Shown in pieces: positions 1 through 10,947 of a stretch of 64,000 nucleotides of DNA (position 1 is the stretch's first letter; the number at the start of each line of letters is the position of its first letter). Origin of the DNA: Clarkia xantiana subsp. parviflora (taxonomy: Eukaryota; Streptophyta; Magnoliopsida; Myrtales; Onagraceae); contig JAPTYO010000008.1 of assembly GCA_036873135.1 (NCBI GenBank), forward strand, positions 38,076,819-38,140,818, given 5' to 3'. The position numbers and the translations under genes are program-made. The notes under the pieces are model-generated. The model was not told the origin of the DNA and searched no databases. It saw only the letters and a program-made list of their open reading frames with translations.

Positions 1-120
1 CCGCCACGATGGGGTGATCAGTCCCACCTAAGTGCCGCATCCTGGTTTGTATGCAGGGAATGACTTTGAACATGAGGATTTGCCTCTAAGAGGATTTCAC
101 AGCATGCCATTTTTTAGAAG

Positions 121-367
121 TAAGCATGGGGTTTGCCCTTGCAAAGAGGATGTCGCAACATGCTACTTTGATAGATGTGAACATGAGGTTTGCCCTTGCA
201 AGGAGGATGTCGCAGCATGTCACTTTTGATAGTAAATCTTGGTGTTTATCCAAGATATTGCTTGTTGTTCACGCCTTTGGAATAGTCGTCATTTTGATAG
301 TAGACCTTGGTGTTTTTCCAAGATAATGCATGTATTTGACGTCTTTGGAATAGCCGTCACTTTGAGT
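121..367. repeat. Imperfect tandem duplications in gypsy 3' non-coding region
   Basis: Two adjacent short duplications are visible. One unit of about 55 bp, containing GTTTGCCCTTGCAA and GGATGTCGCA, occurs near 121-178 and 179-232. A second unit of about 68 bp, containing CTTGGTGTTT and CTTTGGAATAG, occurs near 231-299 and 300-367. A similar but not duplicated segment lies near 37560-37740 in element B. Confidence 0.7.
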
Positions 368-1819
368 AGAATTTTTTTATAAGTCCCTTGTTGTTGATAA
401 TACGCAAGTTGTCATTGCGTGATGTAAGCTAATTGTGTACATAGCGTAATGGCTTTGTGTTGCCGACATCTTCTTAAGATAGACTCCGTTATAGATGGAG
501 AAATAAACTCCTTGTTGGTGTAGATAATAGATATGTTGGCGTTGTATGCCATAAGTTCCTCGTTACACATAATGTTTAGCTTGTATTGTTAAAGTAGATA
601 TTATGCGCATAGGTTGCTACCTGGCGCAATTCCAATGTAGTAATCATAGTGTAGTATGTACCTACGAACAAGGTTGCGCTTTGTCAAATAGTTGCAATGT
701 TTGTAAGTTTGTAAAAATATGGAGTTATGAATTTCCTTTTAACTAATGCATATAATAAATAGAATAAAGGAATCTGATACGAGGACCCTTCGTTGTGTAG
801 GAAACTTCCATTAGTGCTGATGTGATAGGTGCGGACGCGACAGGTGCGCACATGTCGGGAGCGGAGCTTTTCAAGTATCACCCAGTGTATGAGTTCGTGA
901 ATATGTACGTACAAAGAGAGACTATGCATTGCTGTATGCATCCTTTAGTCGATACACGTCGATGCTTCCTTAGCATGATGCACATACGTATATATGATCG
1001 TTGACTGGTATTGTTTCCAAGGGAAGAGCTGATGTTTGAGTGGAATATTCGTTGGCTTAGATGACTAAGTAGAATGTCCATAGATAGATAATTCCAGAGA
1101 GTGTTGCATGCTCCTCCTAGTGTTGATAAGGTGTGCATTGAGACATCTCTTGGATGTACATATAACATGTCTCAAATTAGTCGCAATACTTTGAGATATA
1201 TATTGGTTAGGGAATAGAATGGAGTTATAAATCTCCTCATATGGCTCTATCGCCTGCAATGCCAATATGACTGGATCAGACTATTCGCGACAAGTTTGTT
1301 CCGTTCAGCTTGGATTTTGTTTTGACTAAATCAGGCTACCTTGAGTAGATGTCCTACTCGAGTGGTCTGCTTTATTCATAGTAGTGCTATTGTGGAGTTG
1401 TTACCCCATACCTGAGTTTACCTTTGGCAATAACGTGTGTTACCTAGACCTTGATTAAGTAGTAGAGATCGTCTTTTGAGGGCGATGCTTGGTGTTGATA
1501 ATAGGCATATGGGTGTTGTATGGCCTAAGCCGTTTGTTGTTCCTAGTGCGATAGCTTGTGTTGTTGACGCGATTAATATGTGCGTTGCTTTTGGTTTTAT
1601 TCCAAAGTAATGAGCATAGTGCAATAAGGTACCTACGAAAGTAGATTTAATCTTCATTAGATACTTGGAGTTCGTACAACGGATTACAGGAAGGCGTCAA
1701 CTGATCGCTCTTTTCGAAAAGTATTAAGGCTAATAAACATAAGTTGTACTTGATCTAAGAAGATTTAAAGTAGATATGCAAAAATGGAGATAAAGGGATT
1801 GATGATGTGTTTGACGTCT
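368..1819. other. Non-coding 3' region of the left-edge gypsy element
   Basis: No convincing gene was seen on either strand. The sequence is the continuation of the gypsy 3' region. Short blocks such as the one near 1620-1660 resemble 37885-37925 in element B. The junction to gag lies just left of 1820. Confidence 0.5.
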
Positions 1820-3239
1820 TCAAAGGTGACTTGTTGGCAAGTTGATTCTGCCACGTGCCACATAATTCCTCAGTGCATCTAGCGTGTTGAGCTCTTCAAT
1901 CTCCACCTTTGTGGATGAATAAATGTTGGTGTTATGCCCCCCCAGTTTTATGGTGCTTGCACCTTCAGCGGTCTTTCCAAGGAAGGCAGTCATTGGCTCA
2001 AGTGGACGGGGAAGCTTGTTTTCCGGGAGTTTGACATTTGTTTCTTCCATCTTCGGGCTCAAAGGACTGTAGAAGTCGTCATAATTGGTTCCATGAGTGA
2101 CGTTGTTTTTCCCACGTTTGGCGAGAGGTGGATTATCATTCGCCTTTTCTTTTCCTTTGCATTTTCCTGAAGACTCCACATTAGACTTCTTTTGATGCTT
2201 ATTGCTTTGGTTGATATACTTCTTCATTTCTCCTTTTAAGATGAAGCTGTTTACATGGAGCCTTAATCCAACACAGCTTTCAGTCTCGTGGCCATACACT
2301 TCGTGATTTTCACACCATTTGCTTTCATCTTTTCCCAATGGGCCCTTGCGGAAATTAGAGAGCTTTTTCCACAACTTGGTCTCCTTCATCTCTTTCAAGA
2401 TGACAGACAACGGTGTGTTTAATGGAACACATTTGGTGAGATTGGTCTCTTTGAGCCTTTGGACGTCTGATTAGAATGACCTCTTTTGTTTTTGTTGTCT
2501 CTTTTTCCAGGAGGCGTCTATCTTTTCTTCAATTATTGCCTTCAAGGTTCTTGTTGTAAGTCCCGCGATTGGGACATCATCGTCATCTACAGGTTTTCTC
2601 CATCCCTCCTTGTGACGGATGTCAGCCTCGTCTTGGCTTGTCATCGTGGAGGAACCTTCCTTGTGCATTTTTGAGCGAGAGGTTGGAGGTTGTCTCCATG
2701 TCCCTTCTTGGTGTTGTGCTATCATATTCGGGTTGTATGAGCGCGCAACTCCTTGCCTTGTTTTTCGGTACTGGAAGGTACCTTCCGTGTATTGCCCCCT
2801 ACACCTTGGTGCGAGTGTCTTGATTTATGTCTCGGGACATTGCTCTTGTCTCTTTGGTTTGTCCGTTGTTTGGAGGCGGAGGTGGTGGTGGCGGGGCATA
2901 TCCTTGGTTCCTTAGAGTCTTCCTGAATGTGATAAGCTCTTCAAGCGCATCCATCATGGCTGGTGTGACTGGAGGCAGGTTGGTTGCACCTCATGCTTGC
3001 TGCTGCACTTCGTCAGCTGGCATCATGTATGGGAATTCTTCATTCATCTCTGTCCTTCGCTCGAACTCGTGCGCTGGTGCATTGTTCTGAACTTCTGGAT
3101 CGTGCTGCGCGGAAGGCGCATTTGCGGTTGGCACGGAGGAGGCGGTAGATTCTGCATCTGGAATGTGAGAAGGTCCTGGTTGGCTTCTCGTCGGCTTCGG
3201 CTTGCCTTCCACCGCTTTCTTCGTACGTCTGCCTGTCAT
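1820..3239 (-). pseudogene. Degenerate gypsy Gag (capsid/nucleocapsid) coding region
   Basis: Three minus-strand open pieces (3239-2991, 2725-2471, 2410-1820) form a broken gag. The N-terminal piece has a Lys/Pro-rich start and the segment KPTRSQPGPSHIPDA, nearly identical to the start of gag in element B (around 42170-42060). The C-terminal piece carries a zinc-knuckle-like C..H...GH.TE.C pattern followed by a charged helix, as in Tat-type Gag. The first piece is in another frame, and a stop at 2471 separates the other two. Gag would package element RNA into virus-like particles. This copy cannot make a full product. The last piece ends at its own stop (1820-1822) with no protease behind it. 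Confidence 0.75.
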
Positions 3240-3289
3240 AGCTTGCGGTATGGAACGGCTTCTTGTTGAATCACGCTGGCGGCGCCAAG

Positions 3290-3987
3290 TGTTGAGGTCG
3301 GTTCCACCTGGGACACCTCGGGTTGCTTCTCGCGAACGGGTTGGATGTGCACATAGGTACAGTCTCCTGACAGCACGTCACGATCCGCGAACCTCGATCC
3401 TCGAACCTCGAACTTGGCTTTGGCTCCAATCTCGGTCTCCTACATGTCAGGTCCTGCAAAACGGGCAATAACCAGCATGGAGAGGGGGGTGGCGCTGGTT
3501 GAGCCCTCTCCGATGCTTAAGTCACAATCTAGAAAGAGAAAGTGTATAGAGAGAGGTCAGAGCACAAATAGCCAATTTTGGAGAGTTTCGAGTTAAGTTG
3601 TCAAATGGGAGGTCTAGGTCCCTATTTATAGGAAATCCGAGAACCGTACCCGGTTTTATGCGGTTCGATGTCGGTTTAAAGGGAAACGCTTACCGACATC
3701 GAGGTTGGCTATGTACGCACTGACTTCTCATACTTAGTAAACATAGGGGTAAGCGCACAGTGCCAGTCGGCAGTCCGAACCATGTCGACGTCCGACATAG
3801 TCCGGATTGCCGGGCAAAACAGACCAGTCCGGATTGACTTATGGCAATCCGGAAGTCCCGGTCCGGGTGCTGGGCGCATCCGGACCGTTTTGACCCGGGG
3901 TGACTGCGATAAAATCCGTTTGTGGTTCTGACGTGTTTGCGAGGTCCAAAACGTAAATACGAACCCGAATTGGACAGATATCCAACA
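3290..3987 (-). repeat. 5' LTR of the left-edge gypsy element
   Basis: It starts TGTTGAGG on the plus strand and ends CCAACA, giving the TGTTG/CAACA terminal inverted repeat. Length is 698 bp. It resembles the LTRs of element B, sharing the closing stretch GAACCCGAATTGGACAGATAT. The bases just left of 3290 read, on the minus strand, CTTGGCGCCGCCAGCG, which looks like a primer binding site. A TATA-like TATTTATAGG lies near 3632-3642. Confidence 0.85.
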
Positions 3988-4804
3988 GTTAATAACTAAT
4001 AAATTGTCTGATGTTTGACCCATGTTGAAATCTGGTGTCCATCGTTGAAATTGACTGTTCCCGGCTTGGTGTCTCTCCGTCTATTTTTTGAGCTAAGTAG
4101 AACGAAAGTGTATCACGTGACCGTCACTCGATAAAATTGATATTCCAAAAATGCGTTCTCCATGAAAATTTTGACATACCATTACCTAGAGAATTGACGA
4201 AATTACCCCTCCTAGCTATATCAACAACTATAGGATTTTTGGGTGGTGGCCGGCCGGATTTCAGGTGGTGGCCGGCCGGAGTAGAGTGGTGGTCGGCCGG
4301 AGGAGGGTGGTGGCCGGCCGGATTTCAGGTGGTGGCTGGCCGGAGTAGAGTGGTGGTCAGCCGGAGGAGGGTGGTGGTCGGCGGATTTCAGGTGGTGGCC
4401 GCCGACCGGAGTAGGGTGGTGGCCGGCAGATTTCAACTGGTGGCCAGCCGGAGGAGGGTGGTGGTGGCCGGCCGAAGTAGGGTGGTGGCCGGCCGAAGTT
4501 AATTGTGGCCGGCCGGAGGAGGGGTGTGGCCGCGGTTGGAGTTAATTGTGGCCGGTCGGAGTTAGGTGGTGGCCGAAATTGGGTGGTGGTTGTTTTGACT
4601 CTAGGGGTAATTTCCTAACTTCATATTTGGTAGAAAGGGTAATTCTGACTTTTCGCAACATTCTGTCAAAATTAACAACAATTTTGGACGGAAACCCAAA
4701 TTTTAACAAAGTCCAAATCTCAGACAGTCTATTTCAATACTTTAAAGTTTAGACACAAAATTACAACATAGATTAAATCTCAAATAGCTTATTAGTTATT
4801 AACC
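3988..4804. mobile_element. Mutator-like non-autonomous TIR element with GGCCGG minisatellite
   Basis: The left end GTTAATAACTAATAA (3988-4002) is matched by the inverted TTATTAGTTATTAAC at 4789-4803. The similarity continues inward for over 100 bp on both sides (TTGAAAT.GACTGT and GTCCAAA.TTGTTGTTAA-type blocks). The same terminal sequences and the same GGCCGG-rich core occur in the element at 57196-58286, which has a perfect 9-bp TSD, so I assign both to one Mutator-like family. The left terminus abuts the gypsy LTR exactly, so the gypsy element appears to have inserted at the tip of this TIR. No transposase is present. Confidence 0.7.
4238..4590. repeat. GGTGGTGGCCGGCCGGA minisatellite
   Basis: About 15 degenerate copies of a unit of roughly 17-25 bp, built from GTGGTGGCCGGCCGGA followed by GTAGAGTG, GGAGGGTG or TTTCAG. 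It forms the core of the surrounding TIR element. The open frames through it are repeat artefacts, not genes. Confidence 0.85.
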
Positions 4805-5457
4805 ATTAATCAAATTGGTTATGTTTTGACTATGTTTAGAGTCGTCAATGACCCCAAGTAAAAATAAATGCAATCGGGTCTTTAAAATAATTAAAGCCCA
4901 TATATAATAATAAAAGCCCAACGTAGCTACATGTCCAAAACAACAAAAGTTAGTAAAACGAGATGTCCATTGCTTTGCATGCCTCATAACATAGCATTTC
5001 TCATCAATCTGGATTGCAACTTGGTGAGTGGAACACAACTTTAGCTTTCCTACCAGATACACATGATCAGGGACGCCTTCTCAACTCCATAAAAACCTCA
5101 CAATAACATATTTTATCTGGTAAGAAAATTAAACTTACTTTACTTTTAAATAAAAAATATTTTATAGCATTATTAACTCGCACTTTATGTATACATTTAT
5201 TTTTAATTAATGTATAGCGAAAGAATATGTGCATCTTATTATTGACTAATATGTTCAATAGTGTACATAAATTACAAATATATTATATCTTATATCATTA
5301 GGAATGTTTTCATATCTAATTTCACGTTAAAAAACTATTCATGATTTATAATATTGTGTATTTATTTTTTGCTATTTAATTACGATTTTGGAGAAAATAT
5401 AATATTATTATAAGATATTATAACAACATATATTTCCTTTACGAACTAATCCATTTA
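4805..5457. other. AT-rich intergenic stretch, nothing recognised
   Basis: AT-rich sequence without a convincing ORF, RNA gene or repeat. It lies between the Mutator-like element and the hAT-like element. Confidence 0.5.
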
Positions 5458-5465
5458 AGTCTTTA

Positions 5466-6195
5466 GGCAACGGGTCGCGAGTATCCGCTGACCCGTGGGT
5501 ACCCACTCCGATTTTGACCCGCGGGGCACGGGACAGGTTCGGATCACGGTAAGTACGGGGCGTGGCGGGTTCGGATCTGAGGTCACGGGGGCCCGTAGAC
5601 CCACCCCGTAATGTTTATATATATATTAATCTATTAAACAATATGGTTACTATACTACTTAAATAAAATAACAATGACTAAATTGTAAATAATGTAAACT
5701 TACATACTAGGGTTTTAGTCTGAGACACCACTCTCTAGTCAATTCATTCAGTCGTAATCATTGTCCATTATCCACTCTCCATTATTCACTCTTCGATGTC
5801 ATCCCTACACCGAGTCTCCCAAGCCCCAACGGCACGCCCGCACCTCGCATCCTCGCGTCCACGGCACCTCGGCTCCTCGCGTCCATGGCACCTCACATCC
5901 TCGGCAACTCGCGTCCTCGGCACTTCGCGTCCTCGGCTCCTTCCTCGACTCCTCGGGTCCTCAGGCTCGCTTCAGAGACCAGAGCCAGACCTCCAAAAGA
6001 CCCGCTAGTGATATTGAGAAGATGAAAAGATGAAAAATAATGTTGTTCATGCGGGCCGGGGGGATTTTTTCCCCTCAAAAGACCCGCCCCGCGAGGTGCA
6101 TGAGGCGGGTCCGGCGGGTCCGGGTCCACCAAGCCGACCCGCGAGGCGGGTTCGGGGCTGGCGATACCCGCCACGATCTGCCCCTTGACGCCCCT
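5466..6195. mobile_element. hAT-like non-autonomous element (8-bp TSD AGTCTTTA)
   Basis: The octamer AGTCTTTA flanks the element at 5458-5465 and 6196-6203. Both ends are rich in GGGTCGCGAG / GACCCGCGGG motifs. They match the element at 57502-58038, including an inner AACAATATGGTTA.TATA block (5638-5650 versus 57687-57700). The right end CCCCT and the sub-terminal GGCAACGGGT fit the plant hAT group whose ends read TAGGGATGGCAACGGGT. The left tip seems to have lost a few bases. The interior near 5840-5950 is a short CTCGCGTCCTCGGCAC-type repeat; no transposase domain is left. Confidence 0.75.
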
Positions 6196-6399
6196 AGTCT
6201 TTACCCTACTGAAAAGTCTGATTTTAAAGAAGATGGAGTTTTGAGCAAGAAGAATAACATTAAGAAAAAATAAAGACAATTTCTTTTTCTTTTTTTGGTA
6301 ACGAAGACAATTTCTAATAAGGAAAGAAAAAGAAATAAAAAAATACAATACATAATAGCTATTTTTTTTTTTAACTATTGTTTTCCCCTTATTTTATTA

Positions 6400-7931
6400 C
6401 TAGTTATTAACGCGTGCTTTGCACGCGTATCAATCGTCTAAATTTCAAAATACATAATTTATCTTCAGTTTTATAATATTTTAATATGTAGTTAATACAT
6501 CCAAGTTTAGGGTTTATGAGAAATGAATCTGTGATCGAAAAGAACGACACAAAGTAATTAAAAACATGAAAAATAAAAGAGGATAATTTAGTCAAAAATT
6601 AACTATTGTTTTAAATTACGATACTAATTTACTGTTATAACTAATAATGAGTTGGATTGAGCATCACGTGAGTTATTAACGACAAAGTTGTATCTAATTT
6701 ATCAACTTGAGGAGTGAAGAATGTAAGCCTGTAATTAGCCACTTAGAGTCATCGGTGGAGCAGTTTGACCTATACAAACGTAACTATACACTTTTCATGC
6801 AATTTTATATCATAATACCAACAAAATAATTTAACGCTAAAGGAAAAAAAAATACTTGATATGTCAATTACTTATTAACTACTAATTAGGTTACAATTTG
6901 ATTTAATTGACAGATGGAAGAACTAAATTAATGATTCGAGACCCTAAATGTTGGACAATGAGTACCAGGTTATCTGTAAAAGATCAAAATTCAAGAACCG
7001 TGGTTGACCCATATTTTGACATTTGATATGATTTGACAAGTGACTGATCTTTGTGATACAAAAAAATCTCAACATGTACTCGAAGTTTGCATGAGTTGAG
7101 TACATATCATACTTTATGGGTGGCTCAAATTTATAGGTATATTGTATTAATAAGTTAATGATAATTAATGTAACATGTCAGTTAACCGACCTTAACAAAA
7201 AAGTTAATGCAATTTATCTAATGAAATTTTTAGTAATACACCAATATTGTAGGGACTAAATCATCAATTTTTTTAAAACACTAATGTCTAAAGTTTATAC
7301 TTGAATTCAACTTAACTATTTATTCAACTATCAATTAGGAGATACCAAATATGATTGAATTTACCAACGCAAGAACTAAATCGATAGTTCGAGTCATTAA
7401 GTATTAAACATTGAGTAACATGTTATATGTAAAGTCAAATTTCAAGAACCACGTTTGATCCATATTTGATATGTTATATGAGTTAGCAAGTGACTAATTT
7501 ATTTGATACAAAAATGTCAACAAGCGGAACATCCTCAAATCGGTGATATAGTGAACGGAAAAATGCATCTACCTTACATTTGCACCTATTGAATACATGT
7601 TGACTCTAATTGATAAGTATATTTGATGGAGAAATTAATAATAAATACGGTGACCTACCAATTAAGCGACCTAAAAAAGTAAAAATACAGAATGTAACTA
7701 AATTGTTTTTTTTAGTAATAGTAAAGATAAATAGATGGGTCTCAAAGATAAAAAGACTAAATCACCAATTTTATAAAATTAGGGAACTAAATATAACAAT
7801 ATATATATATATATAATAATATAAAATAAAAAATATAGAAACTAAATATAATATATATAATAAAATAAAATTGTTCAAGAGGTACCTTTTGGGGGTGAGG
7901 ACAACTCTCACATTTTATATTGGTATAAAGA
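6400..7931 (-). mobile_element. Small non-autonomous Helitron
   Basis: Read on the minus strand, the right end begins TCTTTATACC (7931 leftward). The left end finishes with an 8-bp perfect hairpin, ACGCGTGC-AAA-GCACGCGT, about 6 bases before the terminal CTAG (6400-6403). The element sits between A (6399) and T (7932) on the plus strand, as Helitrons insert into AT. The interior is AT-rich, with no RepHel protein and no obvious captured gene. The 5' start resembles that of the Helitron ending at 28660. Confidence 0.7.
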
Positions 7932-8819
7932 TTATTATAAGTAATAATATCTAGGAAGTAATGAAATACTACATAATGTATATTAATTATATTATATATA
8001 TACTAGGGATCTGCGCATGCGTTGCACGCGCGACAATCATGTAGTATTTTTTTCTGTACGGGTTTATTTTGAAAGAAGAAAAAAGATAAACTTTAGATTT
8101 CTAATATAATGCACTTAAACATGAGTAAATAATTAAGAGAAATAGTAAACATATCAAAGTGATTAACATCAATCCAGAGCTCATGAATCACGATTCAAAT
8201 ATTTATAATGTCACATGACATCATTTATTAGGAAAAACTATATGTAAAAGCATTGCATTTGAACGGAGATAAAATGCAATTAGCAAAGCAACTACATTTA
8301 CTATGTATGGCTCCTTAGAAAGTATGGTCCGATAGGTGAGAGCTGTATACTTCAGCTTACTTTACATTGCTTATAATACCTGAGACTTGCATATGGACAA
8401 AGGTAGCATGAAATTTTGCATACTATTTACAATATCTGCATTGCTGCAAAAATAACAAAGAGAACAGAAGCATAAGAATAATAGAAGCAGTGATTATCAC
8501 CATATGGTTTAAACCGATCTTATCGATGATATTCAAGACAAAGAAGAGAGAAGAAACCAAATAGAGAACTATAACATGAAAACTAAGAACGTAACGTAAT
8601 TAACATGTACCGGGATAAAACACAAAATTAAAAAGTGATGTAAACCCTATAGATATTCTTCTTTTTAATAATACAATTTATCAATTGTATTTAAAATCTG
8701 CAGCAAGGATAATCATTTTGGGCATCAATAAAAAATAAATATTTATTAATTAATTATGTACATCATTGACAAATGGAACATGAACATTGCAATTTAATTC
8801 TGAAATCTGGTCTAAATAG

Positions 8820-9222
8820 AGAAGTGAAAAGGAGAAGCAAATTTGTGCGGGATGAAGATGGGTGATTAGTTGACTTAGAAAAATCGACTATTATTATTTC
8901 ATTCATGTTAATTCACTCGCTTTTCCAAATGAAATTCATACCTTAAGTAAATCTGCTTTCTCTTTCAGATGTGGAATATCCATTTGCACACATAGATGGG
9001 AAGCTTTCTTACCGTTACATGTCAGTTGTCATTTCCCTTCTCTTTAGCTCACCATGCAGTTTTTCATCTTCTTTCTCCAGCTTTTCTTTTAGCAAGTTTT
9101 GAAGACAGTTTTGCTAAGCTATTAAGCTTTCAACTTACAAATGTTAGAATTTCTGACAATCTTCTTAATTTTTTTTTCTCAATAGATTTCATACTCCTCA
9201 GCTGCATCTTCCACCTCCTTAC
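8820..9222 (-). other. Possible captured gene fragment in Helitron
   Basis: On the minus strand the piece near 9010-8944 reads as a Lys/Leu-rich peptide (HLKEKADLLK) ending at a good plant donor AAG|GTATGA at 8943/8942. Another short open piece near 9120-9030 is also Lys/Glu-rich. These resemble exons of a coiled-coil protein caught by the Helitron, but no family can be named. Plus-strand reading gives only a low-complexity 87-codon frame. Confidence 0.25.
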
Positions 9223-9822
9223 TGTCGGATTACGGGGACGTAATACTACAGAATGCTAAACGCGTACTTGTAAGTAATCTAATTACGCAGCGGAATAATG
9301 TACACATACCTCAATAGCTTTCCTGCCCAAGAACGTTGTGGAGGGAGTTCTGATCCTCTGGTCGGAACCCGTACAAGTTCTTCGTGAGAAGAAGTCCTAC
9401 GCGGTATAAGCTCCACAGAAAATCCTCTGTTTGATTCTTCAACGGGGACAGAACCTCGGACTGAATGCTCGGAAGCAATTTGGCACACCAATGGTGGTGT
9501 TAGGGGGCCGGCCGAAATATAATTGTAGAGAGAAAATGATTTCTCTCAAATCACAACTTAGGAGGAGTTGTGATCAAAGTGTGTTTTGGGAGTGACCCCA
9601 AGACCTCCTTATATAGTGGGAGGAGGAGAAAATCATCCTCCCTACTATTAGGGTGTCGACCGACTATGCTATGTGGGTAGGAGGCCCAATTTTGGGCCTC
9701 CCATGTCACATGGGAATTGGGTCTGGCCCAATTAGTCCTAATGTGACATTTACCTAATTATATTAGGTAACCACACATATTAACGGGCTACCAATTATGG
9801 CGCCACGTCCCATATGCTAACA
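9223..9822 (-). repeat. 3' LTR of copia C
   Basis: 600 bp, from TGTCGGATTACGGGG to CATATGCTAACA. On the minus strand it is preceded by the purine-rich CCGGCGAATGGGAGC, the polypurine tract. It is the same LTR family as 55121-55699 (TGTTAGCATATGGTGACGTG start) and 32781-33323. Confidence 0.9.
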
Positions 9823-10947
9823 GCTCCCATTCGCCGGAATGGGAGGGTGCCTGTTAATGTATTGTCATCCAATAACATCAACTTTTCAGTCTCCAGTTAC
9901 TGTCTCCGTCTCCGAATAGTTCATACGAGGTTTGTCGTGCGACCGGCGGATACGACGGACATCGTGCTACTCATCTGTTAGGAGTGTTGTAGCGCCCGCA
10001 GAACGTTGATTCTCTTTCATAAATCAATCTTGTCAAAAATAAAATATGTACCGCACTGTATCCTTGGTCAACTGATAATTCTCCAATTGCCCAGTTTTCC
10101 ACATAGGAATACTTCTCCAGGGCATCCGTACAAGTGTTCACAACCTTCAACTAATATCCGGTTGGTGGCCACCTAGTGAACACAAGAGTCGGTGAATTAT
10201 AGATGAACATGACTATCCCCATCGCTTATACCCTTGGTCTAACTCAACCGGTTTCCAAATACGTGGTCACTTGGCCGTTTTCTTTGGCTCTACGCTCGTA
10301 CGCCGGGAAGCGAACATTGAGCTAGACTTTAGGTATAAGTTATGAGCCCGAGAGGATACTTTGGGTGCCTCTTCATAAGACACCTGGGATCAATCACACG
10401 CTCAAGGTGAAGAAGTATGCGCCCTTTGAATCACAAGGATTCTAGCTAGCACAACCGAGCATGACCCGTGGTCGAACATGGTACGTGTAGTAGAAGCACG
10501 CGTCAATAGCACACCTGGAAAAGCCAGGGGTGGGATATGTCAATCATGCTATCGAGAGTCTTTCATCTGGCCCTGAATGTGATTTTAATGATGAACAGAG
10601 TCCAACACGGCGATTTACAAAACGAAGATTAAGTCATGCTTTAAGTGTGACCAAGTTATCGTTTCGTTTAACCAGATTTATCCCCCTGGTTCTTAGCCAA
10701 TCTTGTTGTGGTAGAGGTCCCCCTCTCCTACAAGATGACCGTGCCTGTGTGACGAGGCAAGGTTCACATCCGACATAATTTTGGTGGAAGAGTTTTACTT
10801 CTTCCTACGACTTAGTTTATAGACCGAAAAATCTGATGTTATTTATCATTATGATGTCGATAGATCATATACTCAATTTGCAATTCTTTTATTCAATCGA
10901 AATATTATTTCAAATTTCAAAATTACATCACTTATACAAGCCACTTA
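9823..10947 (-). other. Region between RNase H and 3' LTR of copia C
   Basis: About 1.1 kb without a convincing coding frame. It matches the equivalent part of element D (53958-55120) in inverse orientation, for example the CACCTGG...CGCGT and GGTGGCCACCTAGTGAACAC segments, so it is a regular part of this copia family. Confidence 0.7.

Larger units (their letters stand above)
1..3987 (-). mobile_element. Tat-like Ty3/gypsy element lacking pol (left part off window)
   Basis: On the minus strand this reads 5' LTR (3290-3987), primer-site-like sequence, gag remnants (3239-1820), then directly a non-coding stretch (1-1819). That stretch matches the region after integrase in gypsy element B (about 37500-37920), for example the shared start around CCGCCACG.TGGGGTGATCAG and the shared ACCTAC.A.AGTA block near 1630. 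No protease, reverse transcriptase, RNase H or integrase is present between gag and this 3' region. The element therefore looks like a gag-only, non-autonomous relative of B rather than a randomly decayed copy. The 3' LTR lies left of the window. Confidence 0.75.

Noticed and set aside
4137..4502. Frames rich in Gly/Trp/Val and His/Pro/Ser over the minisatellite
   Set aside because: Open frames on both strands arise from the GGTGGTGGCCGG repeat unit itself.
5893..6348. 151-codon minus-strand frame over the hAT-like element
   Set aside because: Covers the GC-rich end of the transposon and its flank; no transposase motif.
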